Positions 36,663-44,705 of a stretch of DNA of 64,000 nt are shown piece by piece (position 1 is the first letter of the stretch; every line of letters starts with the position of its first letter). The notes beneath the pieces are model-generated. The model did not search any database. It saw only the letters and a list, made by a program, of their open reading frames with translations, and was not told the DNA's origin. The translations under genes were made by a program, and so were the position numbers. Source of the DNA: Agrobacterium leguminum (GTDB lineage: Bacteria; Pseudomonadota; Alphaproteobacteria; Rhizobiales; Rhizobiaceae); NCBI RefSeq assembly GCF_015704895.1, contig NZ_JADQWB010000001.1, positions 310,001 to 374,000 of the forward strand. Direction: 5' to 3'.

Positions 36663-37361
36663 ATGAATGGAGCAAAGCTACGCGCCCGTCTTGCGGCGGG
36701 TGAAGCTATCAGCATGTTCACCCCGCACCATACGTCGTCGGGCCTTTCCGCCCGGCTGGTGGAACTGGGCGCGGACGCAATCTTCCTCGATTGCGAGCAC
36801 GGCACATGGAGCTTCGAGGATGTGCGGGCGACCGGGCAGGTGGTGCGCTCCGTCGGTGGCGCTGCCATCGTGCGTCCGCATTCGCACGAGCGGCCGCTCA
36901 TCATCCGCTACCTGAATGCCAGCGCGGACGGGATCATGGTGCCCATGGTCGGCAATGCCGACGAGGCCCGCGCGATTGTCGATGCGGTGCGTTACGCCCT
37001 GCCGTCGGATTATGAAAAGCGGCTCGTCATCGCCATGATCGAGACCGTCGATGCGGTCGACACTCTGGACGAGATGCTGACGGTCGAGGGTATCGACGTC
37101 TTCTTCATCGGTCCCGGCGATCTTTCGCAGGATATGGGCTATCCGCCCGCGCCGCCATTCGGTGAGCCGCGCCCGGAGGTGGTGATAGAAAAAGTCGCCA
37201 TCGCTGTCGACAAGATACGCGCAGCCGGAAAAATCGCGGGAACGCTCGCGACATTGGAAGAAATGCCGCACTGGCGGGAGCGTGGCGTGCAATTCTTCTA
37301 CGTCCATTCCGATCCGTTCCTGCGCCGTGGTCTCGCTGCGGTGAAGAAGGCGCTCGCCTGA
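36663..37361 (+). CDS. HpcH/HpaI-family aldolase
   Basis: A 232-residue class II (metal-dependent) aldolase of the HpcH/HpaI family, enzymes that cleave 2-oxo-4-hydroxy acids to pyruvate plus an aldehyde. Motifs are FLDCEHGTWSFEDVR (about residues 41-55) and the metal/pyruvate-binding FIGPGDLSQDMG (about 148-159). It is the last gene of the hyu operon, 12 nt after the SDR gene, suggesting that the pathway ends by splitting an oxo acid into central metabolites. Citrate-lyase-like activity is an alternative in this superfamily. Confidence 0.9.
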   Translation: MNGAKLRARLAAGEAISMFTPHHTSSGLSARLVELGADAIFLDCEHGTWSFEDVRATGQVVRSVGGAAIVRPHSHERPLIIRYLNASADGIMVPMVGNADEARAIVDAVRYALPSDYEKRLVIAMIETVDAVDTLDEMLTVEGIDVFFIGPGDLSQDMGYPPAPPFGEPRPEVVIEKVAIAVDKIRAAGKIAGTLATLEEMPHWRERGVQFFYVHSDPFLRRGLAAVKKALA

Positions 37362-37399
37362 GGCGGAGTATAGGATTTTCCGATTTAACGATGCCGCAA

Positions 37400-37427
37400 G
37401 CGAGGGCCTGAACCTTCAGGCCCTCGC
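37400..37427. terminator. Hairpin between convergent aldolase and DUF1062 genes
   Basis: CGAGGGCCTGAA (37401-37412) and TTCAGGCCCTCG (37415-37426) form a 12-bp stem with a 2-nt centre, extended by one G-C pair. There is no clear T run on either strand. Its position, 39 nt after the aldolase stop and just before the DUF1062 stop, suits a bidirectional terminator. Confidence 0.55.
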
Positions 37428-37434
37428 CATGCCG

Positions 37435-38082
37435 TTAGAAATCCGCCGTGACGGGTCTCCACAAATGCTCCGGATCGAAGCCGTCGCAGCGCGCGATCAC
37501 AATCCGGGTGCCGTTTTTAACGCGCCGCCGCAAAAGATCGGAACGGTCGGACTGCGCCCGAATCGAACCGTCATCCTGAAGCTTCTGCAGCATCGACCGC
37601 GAAAGCCCGAGTTCAGACGCCAGCAGACGGTCAAGGCGTATGCCGGTCTGAAACGGAACCGTGAGATCAATCTCCGCCATTGCCCAGTCGGGAGGTTCAT
37701 CCCGGATCTGTTTCGCGATATCGAATTCGGGAAACTCGTCGACGCGCTGCGATTTACGTCTCAAGGCTTCGAGGTTGAAGGTCTCCGCCCTTATCCATTG
37801 CGGATCGTTGGACTGCAGCGCTTCGAGAACGGCAGGGCTTATGTCCCGGACATTCTGGCGCTCGAAAATCGGCCTGTTCCAGCTCTTGTCGCAGATTATG
37901 CATCTATAGATAAGCCAGGCATCCAGCTTGCGGCCATTGGCATTGAGCCGGATCTTGCCGCTGGCCTGAAATGCCCTCAGGCCGCCGCATCCGCTGCATG
38001 CAAGCCAGGGCTGGGGCGCCGTTCGTGGCGTAACGGTCCATTGGACCCGAAGTAAGTTGCACATAGTCTCTTGGTCTTCCAT
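37435..38082 (-). CDS. DUF1062 protein
   Basis: A 215-residue protein of the DUF1062 family. A CSGCG pair near the N-terminus and CIICDKSW about 40 residues later suggest a four-cysteine zinc ribbon; the C-terminal half ends in an S4-like helical pattern (IRLDRLLASELGLSRSMLQKL) that hints at RNA binding. Function is unknown. The ATG at 38082 has GGTGG 8 nt upstream; the ATG at 38064, where many family members would begin, is an alternative. The longer frame to 38184 lacks a ribosome site. Confidence 0.78.
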   Translation of the reverse strand: MEDQETMCNLLRVQWTVTPRTAPQPWLACSGCGGLRAFQASGKIRLNANGRKLDAWLIYRCIICDKSWNRPIFERQNVRDISPAVLEALQSNDPQWIRAETFNLEALRRKSQRVDEFPEFDIAKQIRDEPPDWAMAEIDLTVPFQTGIRLDRLLASELGLSRSMLQKLQDDGSIRAQSDRSDLLRRRVKNGTRIVIARCDGFDPEHLWRPVTADF

Positions 38083-38297
38083 TCGGAAGTCCACCAAGAT
38101 GGTGCAGGAGAAAACCCTTACGGGAACGGCATGGCGGTGTTCTGGGGTGGTGAAGAGCTGAGACAGCGGCGCTGCGCAGGGCACATTATAACAATGCCAG
38201 ACCGGTCTCTTGCCACCACCCGATGAACATGATCATACGCCGACAGCCTGCGGCTATCCGGCAATACGGGTGAAACTGGATTGAGACCGGTATTTAC

Positions 38298-38483
38298 TTA
38301 GGCAAAGTCTACCTCGATGCGCCAATGCTCTTCGGCGGCGACAGTAACAAACGATCGCTCCGAAACAGAGTCGTCCAGCGCGGCGAAGAGGCCGAAAGCC
38401 GTTACGATGCGACTTTTATGCAACGTCAGGTGATCCGCCCATTCTTTCCGGTTCGAACGACGCCACCGGATGGATATTGTCCC
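38298..38483 (-). pseudogene. Possible gene remnant in spacer
   Basis: On the minus strand an open frame of 61 codons reads protein-like sequence (EWADHLTLHKSRIVTAF, then SERSFVTVAAEEHWRIEVDFA) to a stop at 38298, but it has no ATG, GTG or good TTG near its beginning and is preceded by a stop. A separate frame beginning with an ATG at 38487 could supply a start if a single-base shift occurred. It may be a decayed small gene or chance. The rest of the 450-nt spacer shows nothing I can name. Confidence 0.3.
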
Positions 38484-38533
38484 TCATAAAAAAATAATAG
38501 AAACAAATACTTATACAATAACGGCTTGTGGGT

Positions 38534-39178
38534 TTATTTCCGGAAAGAGGCGGTTTTGCGCCTGTTATCTGCGGCTGTCGGAAATGGAAGCATACGTCGG
38601 AGCGTCGCGTCCTTACGGATGAAATGGTGCCACAACGCCGCCGCCACATGAAGAAAGACGATAGCTGCGGCAAGGTAGGCGAGGGTGGCGTGAATCTCGC
38701 TCCAGAAGGCCTCCGCCTTGTCGGAAATCACCAGAGGCAATCCCGGTACGACCACGAGGTCGAAGACGTAACTGGGGATTTGTAGAGGCGAGGTCGACGC
38801 GACTGCCCAACCGGCGAGGGGGACGGCAAGCGTCAGGAACAGCAACGCGGCGTGAGCGGCCCGCGCGGCGAACCTCGCTGCCAGTCCATCACCTTCTAGA
38901 GCCTGCGGCTTTCTACTGAAAACAGACCACAGGAAACGCGGCACGGCGAGGGCCAGCACCAGAAATCCTATCGACTTGTGATATTGGAACAGGTCGAACT
39001 GAAGAACCGGGTCGATATTGTCGCGGCTCATCACGTATCCCAGCGCAAGCTGCGCTAGGAAAAGCACCGCGATTGTCCAGTGGAACGCGATTGCCAACAG
39101 TCCGTAGGATATGGACGTATTACGCCACGGCCGTTCCCGCGTCGTTGCGCTATCGGAATGATCCTCGAAGTATCTCAT
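38534..39178 (-). CDS. Cytochrome b561 (YceJ/CybB type)
   Basis: A 214-residue four-helix inner-membrane di-heme cytochrome. Likely heme-ligand histidines are H33 (AIAFHWT), H67 (QYHKSIG), H163 (EIHATL) and H177 (VFLHVAA). Proteins of this family pass electrons from quinol or superoxide; in E. coli the homologue YceJ is encoded next to YceI, as here. It is the last gene of the yceI-COG4315-sigma-anti-sigma-b561 run, 3 nt after the anti-sigma gene, so it is part of the sigma-controlled module. Confidence 0.93.
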   Translation of the reverse strand: MRYFEDHSDSATTRERPWRNTSISYGLLAIAFHWTIAVLFLAQLALGYVMSRDNIDPVLQFDLFQYHKSIGFLVLALAVPRFLWSVFSRKPQALEGDGLAARFAARAAHAALLFLTLAVPLAGWAVASTSPLQIPSYVFDLVVVPGLPLVISDKAEAFWSEIHATLAYLAAAIVFLHVAAALWHHFIRKDATLRRMLPFPTAADNRRKTASFRK

Positions 39179-39181
39179 CGG

Positions 39182-39961
39182 CTAGCTCAATTGTTGATAG
39201 GTGTCTTTCGCGATGGCGTCCATACGGTCGGACGGCAGGTTGCCAACCAACGCACAGCGGATGGTTTCGTCGTCCCAGGAGATGGCCTCCAGCGAACCGA
39301 GGCTGGACCGCTGCATGGCGGTGTCGCTCGAATCGGCCGCAGCCACGATGTAAAGAGTGACGCGCTGCCCGCTTTTATCCTCATACATCAGCTGGGCGGC
39401 GGCGCCTTCGGAACTGGGAAGAACCCGGCCGCCGACAAGGGACAGACCGTGGCGGGTGAGATCGGGAATGTTCAGTTTGCGGTCCAGCCGCTTCGAAATC
39501 CATTTCGGCAGGCTGGAAGCATTCTCCGCATCGGCCCGGATTTCCACCGGATGCAGAACCTCGCTCGCAAACAGCTTATGCGCCTGCGTTGCATCCGCCA
39601 CGATGGAGGGGGTCGGTTCCGCGACCTGCGACAACAGCCCGCGCCCGAACCAGCCGCCCGTCAACCCAACGGCCAGAATGAGGATAGATGCCGCCGCCAT
39701 GTTACGCCAATCGGCGCGCTGTGACCGCAGACGTCGCTCAATGCGGTACACGTTGAGACGCTCGGGCAGGGCGTCGGTATCAAGAGGGCCGTAGAGAGCC
39801 GTCAGCGTCGCATTCTGCTGCTGCCACATCGCAACCTTGCGCGCATCGGTCGGATTGGAGGCGAGGTGGGCACGAACGGCGTCACGCCGTGGGTCTTCGA
39901 GCTGACCGTCGACATAAGAGATCAGATCGGCTTCGGTTATCTGCGGTTCGCTGCCGGTCAT
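39182..39961 (-). CDS. Membrane-anchored anti-sigma factor
   Basis: A 259-residue protein whose N-terminal 60 residues (EADLISYVDGQLEDPRRDAV) form an anti-sigma domain, followed by one membrane segment (about residues 88-110) and a periplasmic C-terminal domain. The usual zinc-binding H-x3-C-x2-C motif is absent (AHLASNPTDARKVAMW has no cysteine), so it is a zinc-free type. Its ATG overlaps the end of the sigma gene by four bases. It should hold the sigma factor at the membrane until an envelope signal arrives. Confidence 0.9.
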   Translation of the reverse strand: MTGSEPQITEADLISYVDGQLEDPRRDAVRAHLASNPTDARKVAMWQQQNATLTALYGPLDTDALPERLNVYRIERRLRSQRADWRNMAAASILILAVGLTGGWFGRGLLSQVAEPTPSIVADATQAHKLFASEVLHPVEIRADAENASSLPKWISKRLDRKLNIPDLTRHGLSLVGGRVLPSSEGAAAQLMYEDKSGQRVTLYIVAAADSSDTAMQRSSLGSLEAISWDDETIRCALVGNLPSDRMDAIAKDTYQQLS

Positions 39962-40464
39962 TTTATCACCTTGAGATTTGGCTGGTCTTCCTGGGTCATC
40001 CGGGCGAGAGCCGTTCGGGCCCGCCCGAGACGGGACATCAGCGTGCCCAGCGGAATTTCAAGAACATCTGCCGCTTCCGCATAACTGAGGCCCTCGACGA
40101 CGACGAGGAGCAGGGCCTCGCGATGTTCGCCGGACAGTTTTTCAATGGCACGGGCCATTTCGGCAAGCGCAATCCGGCCCGTCTGCGCCGCCGGCACAAA
40201 CAGCTGTTCCGCAACATCGTCGATCGGCACTTGCGAGGGCCGGCGATTTCGTCCGCGCAGATTGTTGCGGTAGACGTTGACGAGCACTCGGTACAACCAC
40301 GGACGCAACGGTCCCTGCGGTTTCCACAGCGCCTTTTTACGGATGGCTCTTTCCAGACAGTCCTGGACGAGATCGTCAGCCGTGTCACGGTCATGCGTAA
40401 GCGCATTCGCGTAGCGGCGAAGCGCTGGTATGCAACTCGTCATCTCGTCCAGAAAATCCGGCAT
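39958..40464 (-). CDS. ECF-family RNA polymerase sigma factor
   Basis: A 168-residue extracytoplasmic-function sigma factor. Region 2 (about residues 8-75) has RYANALTHDRDTADDLVQDCLERA and region 4 (about 110-160) has LLLVVVEGLSYAEAADVLEIPLGTLMSRLGRAR. It lies between the COG4315 gene (5 nt upstream) and its anti-sigma gene (4-nt overlap). Two copies of a GGATTAA-N13-GTGTT motif upstream of yceI and the COG4315 gene are good candidates for its own promoters, which would make the operon autoregulated. Confidence 0.94.
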   Translation of the reverse strand: MPDFLDEMTSCIPALRRYANALTHDRDTADDLVQDCLERAIRKKALWKPQGPLRPWLYRVLVNVYRNNLRGRNRRPSQVPIDDVAEQLFVPAAQTGRIALAEMARAIEKLSGEHREALLLVVVEGLSYAEAADVLEIPLGTLMSRLGRARTALARMTQEDQPNLKVIK

Positions 40465-40469
40465 GGATA

Positions 40470-40859
40470 CTATTCCTTGGCAATGTGCCAGACGCCGCCG
40501 ACGCCATCGCCTGTGACATCGCCGGGCTTCCTGTCCATCTGCCAGCGATAGAGCGGCTTTCCGTCATGCGACCATTGCATCGTACCATCTTTGCGGGAGA
40601 TTGGTTTATAGTCGCCATCCGCCTTGTCGGTTTTCGAGGCGGCGAGGGGCGGCCATTTCTTTGCGCAGCCGTCGTAGCAGACCGACGCGCCATTGGTATC
40701 CTTGTCGAATGTATAAAGGGTCATGCCCTTGGCGTCGGTCAGGATCGTGCCTTTGGCCGTTGCCTTTTCAACCACGGCGCCACCGGCATATGGTTCGGCG
40801 AGGGCGGCCGTGGCGGCAAGCGCCACAACGCCGGCCAGAATGAAATGATGTGCACGCAT
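40470..40859 (-). CDS. COG4315 secreted repeat protein
   Basis: A 129-residue exported protein with signal peptide MRAHHFILAGVVALAATAALA and mature sequence made of two beta-type repeats, GMTLYTFDKDTNGASVCYDGC and GKPLYRWQMDRKPGDVTGDG, the pattern of the COG4315 secreted-repeat family. CYDGCAKKWPP contains a likely disulfide or metal pair. The family often travels with YceI and cytochrome b561 and with ECF sigma factors; function is unknown. The start is the ATG at 40859, giving a good signal peptide; the longer frame is rejected. Confidence 0.88.
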   Translation of the reverse strand: MRAHHFILAGVVALAATAALAEPYAGGAVVEKATAKGTILTDAKGMTLYTFDKDTNGASVCYDGCAKKWPPLAASKTDKADGDYKPISRKDGTMQWSHDGKPLYRWQMDRKPGDVTGDGVGGVWHIAKE

Positions 40860-40912
40860 GACGATAGTCCTTTGAAGGGTAACGGATTGGACGATATGCC
40901 CGATATTAGACA

Positions 40913-40937
40913 AACACCCGCCCGCGGCACTTAATCC
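40913..40937 (-). promoter_or_regulatory. Candidate ECF sigma promoter for COG4315-sigma operon
   Basis: On the minus strand GGATTAA (40931-40937), a 13-nt spacer, and GTGTT (40913-40917) match exactly the motif at 41574-41598 in spacing and in both boxes, while the spacers differ. It ends 53 nt before the COG4315 ATG. Conserved boxes with variable spacer are what an ECF promoter looks like. Confidence 0.65.
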
Positions 40938-40970
40938 CACCGCCGCTCGATTTTTTGATGCCCCCTCGCT

Positions 40971-41537
40971 TTATCTGATGCCCTTCAAATCGATGTCGAA
41001 TGCAACCGTATTCGAATAGAGCGGCACTCCGACACCCATGCCATAGGGCAGGCGTGCGACATTGCCGGTGACGTGGAAGGTGACGGATCCCTTCTGTTGT
41101 TCAACGAATGTCGCGTGAAACGTTTCGGGTCTGGATATGCCTCTGGCTGTCAATATGCCTTCAACCACAGCGCTGCGCGGTCCGTCCTGCGTAACGCGGC
41201 TGGAGCGAAACACGATCTGCGGATAAACGGCGATATTGAAAACCGCGCTGGATCGCAGGAAGTTTTCCACCCGTTCTTGCCCGGTCTGGACGCTGGAAGG
41301 GTTGAGACTGATTTCGACGTAAGATCTGGCCGGCTGGTCCGGGTCGATGTCGAAGCGGCCGGAAATATCAGGAATTGTGCCCTTGATCCCGGGACCGGCA
41401 ACCTGCGCAATTGAGAAGCGGATGTGAGAGGCAGGATCGATACGATAGCGCCCGGCCGCCGACGAGAATGGACTGGCAGAGACCGGCGAACAAACCAATG
41501 TCAGGATAAGGAGAGTGATGGAGTGGAAATATTTCAC
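40971..41537 (-). CDS. YceI-family periplasmic protein
   Basis: A 188-residue exported protein with signal peptide ending PVSA, then the YceI lipocalin-like domain: YRIDPASHIRFSI, AQVAGPGIKGTIPDISG and VARLPYGMGVGVPL. YceI proteins bind polyprenyl or quinone-like lipids in the periplasm. The start is GTG at 41537 with AAGGAG 8 nt upstream. It heads the ECF sigma module, with a candidate sigma promoter 36 nt before the start, and E. coli likewise pairs YceI with a cytochrome b561. Confidence 0.92.
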   Translation of the reverse strand: MKYFHSITLLILTLVCSPVSASPFSSAAGRYRIDPASHIRFSIAQVAGPGIKGTIPDISGRFDIDPDQPARSYVEISLNPSSVQTGQERVENFLRSSAVFNIAVYPQIVFRSSRVTQDGPRSAVVEGILTARGISRPETFHATFVEQQKGSVTFHVTGNVARLPYGMGVGVPLYSNTVAFDIDLKGIR

Positions 41538-41573
41538 GGCGCAAGCTCCTTGATGAGTAGTCGCACTCAGGAG

Positions 41574-41598
41574 AACACCACAGGAAGAGGTTTAATCC
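41574..41598 (-). promoter_or_regulatory. Candidate ECF sigma promoter for yceI
   Basis: GGATTAA (41592-41598), 13-nt spacer, GTGTT (41574-41578) on the minus strand, identical in both boxes and spacing to 40913-40937. The downstream box ends 36 nt before the GTG start of yceI, leaving room for a short leader with the AAGGAG ribosome site. Confidence 0.65.
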
Positions 41599-41909
41599 GC
41601 ACCACGCCGGCAGATCCTCAAAATCCCGCCCATAGGGGAAGACCAACTTTGACTGTGTGCCGAAAAAACACCCGTCAGGGAGATGGCGCCAATCCACAAA
41701 CAATAATCGCATAAGATAGATTATGGAACTTATTTGATCCTGTAGTTCCAGATTTGTGCGGCTATTGCTGGTTACATACGTCGCCGCACGATCAAGCCAT
41801 GGCAGGTTCAACACCTCGAAAGCCCGTGAATATCTTCTCCCGCCACAATCGAACTGATCATATGGTTCCGGAATTGAAAAGCACGAAGCGTTGAACCGAA
41901 CCCAGCCCG
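41599..41909. other. Spacer between the ECF module and the arsenic operon
   Basis: About 310 nt without a supported gene. It contains the downstream end of the minus-strand ars operon transcript and the upstream region of yceI. A weak 6-bp inverted repeat GGAACT / AGTTCC (41725-41730, 41744-41749) and a half-match to the RidA operator (ACATACGTCGC near 41774) are visible, neither convincing. Confidence 0.4.
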
Positions 41910-42635
41910 TCAGATTGATTTTAGCGAAACACGTTTCTCAAGTTCATCTGCCAACTCTTTGCGTTCGCTATATCTATCTTTGAGATAGCTGGAAGCGCCA
42001 CGCGTCAGCAGCGTGAATTTCACCAGTTCCTCGCAGACATCCACGACCCGGTCATAATAGGATGACGGCTTCATCCGGCCTTCCGCGTCGAATTCCTGAT
42101 ACGCCCTTGCCACCGAGGACTGGTTGGGAATGGTGATCATCCGCATCCATCGGCCGAGAATTCGCATCTGGTTCACGGCGTTGAAGGACTGGCTGCCGCC
42201 GGACACTTCCATGACAGCGAGCGTCTTGCCCTGTGTCGGCCGTACAGAACCGATTGCAAGAGGAATCCAGTCGATCTGCGACTTCATGATGCCGGTCATT
42301 GCGCCATGACGTTCCGGGCTTACCCAGACCTGTCCTTCCGACCATTCGGAAAGTTCACGCAGTTCCTGCACCTTGGCATGGCTGGCCGGCGCTTCATCGG
42401 GCAAAGGCAGGCCCTTCGGATCGAATATCCGAACCTCGCAACCGAGCCGTTCGAGCAGCCGCCCAGCCTCGAATGCCAGCAGACGGCTATAGGACACCTC
42501 GCGCAGCGAGCCATAAAGGATCAGGATGCGCGGTTTATGGGTCGAAAACGCCGGACGCAGAGCCTCTGGGTCAATGCTGTGCAGGTGATGCGCCTGCAAC
42601 GCGGGAAACCTGTCAGACAATGCGCTTTCCTTCAT
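41910..42635 (-). CDS. arsH: Arsenical resistance protein ArsH
   Basis: A 241-residue NADPH-dependent FMN reductase of the flavodoxin-like fold. The FMN phosphate loop is [11 protein letters not shown] (about residues 41-51) and the family motif [15 protein letters not shown] is intact. ArsH oxidises trivalent organoarsenicals such as methylarsenite and so protects the cell. It is the last gene of the ars operon; its 5' end overlaps arsC by 23 nt. The ATG at 42635 gives the canonical N-terminus ([13 protein letters not shown]); an upstream in-frame start is rejected. Confidence 0.95.
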   Translation of the reverse strand: MKESALSDRFPALQAHHLHSIDPEALRPAFSTHKPRILILYGSLREVSYSRLLAFEAGRLLERLGCEVRIFDPKGLPLPDEAPASHAKVQELRELSEWSEGQVWVSPERHGAMTGIMKSQIDWIPLAIGSVRPTQGKTLAVMEVSGGSQSFNAVNQMRILGRWMRMITIPNQSSVARAYQEFDAEGRMKPSSYYDRVVDVCEELVKFTLLTRGASSYLKDRYSERKELADELEKRVSLKSI

Positions 42636-43041
42636 TATCGAGGACCTGCTCGCCATCCTCCTTGAAGAACGGCCCTTTGAAAGTGTCCGGCAGAATATCC
42701 AGTACGGCCTCTGAAGGACGGGCGAGCCTGGTGCCGAGCGGTGTCACGACAAAGGGACGATTGATCAGGATCGGCGTTTCCATCATCGCATCGAGCAACT
42801 GGTCGTCCGTCAGGTCCGGATTGTCGAGACCGAGCTCGGCATAGGGCGTCCCCTTCTCGCGCATGGCTTCGCGCACCGTCAGGCCCGCATCTGCAATCAT
42901 TCTTGAAAGCTTTTCGCGTGTCGGCGGTTCCCGCAGATATTCGATTACGGTCGGTTCAATCCCTGCCGCGCGGATCAGCGCCAGCGTGTTGCGCGACGTC
43001 CCGCAGGACGGGTTGTGATAGATGGTGGCGTCCATGGTCAC
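42613..43041 (-). CDS. arsC: Arsenate reductase, glutaredoxin-dependent type
   Basis: A 142-residue enzyme reducing arsenate to arsenite with glutathione and glutaredoxin. The catalytic cysteine is C13 in [11 protein letters not shown], and the arginines that bind arsenate appear in [15 protein letters not shown] and RLARPSE. It is the E. coli plasmid R773-type ArsC. It overlaps the arsenite permease gene by four bases (ATGA) upstream and arsH downstream. A second, unrelated arsenate reductase is encoded in the same operon. Confidence 0.95.
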   Translation of the reverse strand: MTMDATIYHNPSCGTSRNTLALIRAAGIEPTVIEYLREPPTREKLSRMIADAGLTVREAMREKGTPYAELGLDNPDLTDDQLLDAMMETPILINRPFVVTPLGTRLARPSEAVLDILPDTFKGPFFKEDGEQVLDNEGKRIV

Positions 43042-44096
43042 TGCCTTTCGGTCATTATGGTTCGGGAAACGGCGGGTGCAGCCTCATACCAGCCCTTCGA
43101 GCGGTTCACGATCCAGACGACCGAAAGCATGACCGGAACTTCGATGAGGACGCCGACAACGGTTGCCAGCGCCGCACCTGACTGAAAGCCGAACAGGCTG
43201 ATGGCGGCCGCGACCGCGAGTTCGAAGAAGTTGCTGGCGCCTATCAGTGCGGAAGGCCCGGCGACGCAATGGCGTTCACCCGTCATGCGGTTCAGGAGGT
43301 AGGCAAGCCCCGAATTCAGATAGACCTGGATGAGGATGGGAATGGCGAGCAGGCCGATGATGGCCGGCTGGGCGATGATTTGCTCGCCCTGAAAGGCGAA
43401 GAGAAGAATGAGTGTCGCGAGCAGCGCCGTCAGAGAAACCGGCTGCAGCTTTGCGAGAACGCAATCCAGCATCCGTAATGTTCCGTCAGTCATGAGCCGA
43501 TGCCTGATCAGCTGCGCAAGGATGACCGGAACGACAATATAGAGCGCAACGGAGAGAACAAGCGTATCCCAGGGCACGGTAATGGCGGAAAGGCCGAGCA
43601 GCAGGCCGACGACGGGAGCAAAGGCCACGACCATGATCGCATCGTTGAGCGCGACCTGCGACAGCGTAAACAGCGGCTCACCCCGTGTAAGGTTGCTCCA
43701 GACGAAGACCATGGCGGTGCATGGAGCCGCAGCAAGGATGATCAACCCGGCGACATAGGAATCGATCTCACCAGCCGGAAGATAAGGTCGGAACAGCCAG
43801 CCGATGAAAAACCAGCCGAGCAGCGCCATCGAGAAAGGCTTGACGGCCCAGTTTATGAACAACGTCACGCCAATGCCGCGCCAGAACATGCCGACCTGCG
43901 AAAGAGACCGGAAATCGATCTTGAGCAGCATCGGAATGATCATCAGCCAGATCAGGATCGCGACCGGAATGTTCACTTTGGCGATCTCGGCCGCAGCGAT
44001 GAGCTGAAAGACGCCGGGCATCAAATGGCCGAGCGCGACACCGGCGACGATGCACAGAAACACCCAGACGGTCAGATATCGTTCGAACAAGGACAT
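43038..44096 (-). CDS. acr3: Arsenite efflux permease Acr3
   Basis: A 352-residue inner-membrane protein with ten segments of the ACR3/BASS family, which exports arsenite using the proton gradient. The essential cysteine lies in LAAAPCTAMVFVWSN (about residue 129). It is distinct from ArsB. It overlaps both neighbours by one to four bases (arsC downstream, the LMW-phosphatase-type arsC upstream), so it is tightly coupled inside the operon. Confidence 0.95.
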   Translation of the reverse strand: MSLFERYLTVWVFLCIVAGVALGHLMPGVFQLIAAAEIAKVNIPVAILIWLMIIPMLLKIDFRSLSQVGMFWRGIGVTLFINWAVKPFSMALLGWFFIGWLFRPYLPAGEIDSYVAGLIILAAAPCTAMVFVWSNLTRGEPLFTLSQVALNDAIMVVAFAPVVGLLLGLSAITVPWDTLVLSVALYIVVPVILAQLIRHRLMTDGTLRMLDCVLAKLQPVSLTALLATLILLFAFQGEQIIAQPAIIGLLAIPILIQVYLNSGLAYLLNRMTGERHCVAGPSALIGASNFFELAVAAAISLFGFQSGAALATVVGVLIEVPVMLSVVWIVNRSKGWYEAAPAVSRTIMTERQ

Positions 44097-44623
44097 CAGG
44101 CCGACTTTCCTTCAGGATTGGTGGTTCCATCCAATGCACCGATCTGTCGAAGCCGGGCTTCCAGCGCCATTCGATCGATGGATTGCAGGGGCAGGCTGAC
44201 GAAAGCCACGATCCTGTTCTTGAGGAAACGCGCGGCCTGCGCGAAGGCGCGCTGAACCTCGATCTCCGAGCCGACCGCAGCGGCGGGATCCTCTATCCCC
44301 CAATGGGCCGTCATCGGATGGCCGATCCAGACTGGACAGGCTTCGCCGGCGGCGCTGTCGCAAACCGTGAAGATAAAATCCATCCGTGGCGCATCAGGCC
44401 CGGCAAACACGTCCCAGCTTTTCGAGATGAGCCCGCTGGTAGGATACCCCAGCACCGCCAGTTCCTTCAGGGCGTGAGGATTTACCTCTCCCTTCGGCCG
44501 GCTGCCGGCGGAATAGGCATTGAACCTCCCCTCACCTTCCTTGGCGAGAATGGATTCGGCAAGAATGGAGCGAGCGGAATTGCCCGTGCACAGAAAGAGC
44601 ACGTTATAGATCTTGTCGGTCAT
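44096..44623 (-). CDS. arsC: Arsenate reductase, low-molecular-weight phosphatase type
   Basis: A 175-residue arsenate reductase of the tyrosine phosphatase fold. The P-loop is CTGNSAR (C12-R18), followed by S19, and two further cysteines C88 and C96 in VCDSAAGEACP match the relay cysteines of thioredoxin-coupled ArsC. The C-terminal extension (about residues 140-175) is longer than in S. aureus ArsC. It is the second gene after arsR; the spacing to acr3 is a 1-nt overlap. Confidence 0.92.
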   Translation of the reverse strand: MTDKIYNVLFLCTGNSARSILAESILAKEGEGRFNAYSAGSRPKGEVNPHALKELAVLGYPTSGLISKSWDVFAGPDAPRMDFIFTVCDSAAGEACPVWIGHPMTAHWGIEDPAAAVGSEIEVQRAFAQAARFLKNRIVAFVSLPLQSIDRMALEARLRQIGALDGTTNPEGKSA

Positions 44624-44705
44624 GGTTTCGGTCCGTGGTTAGATCGGTGGTCTGGCAAGCCCCACGATCGAAGCAGAAGAGATGGCGGACACCAGCCCGG
44701 CGGGT

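Noticed and set aside
41774..41790. ACATACGTCGC resembling the RidA operator
   Set aside because: Only one half-site matches; the second half of the palindrome is absent and no promoter is nearby.
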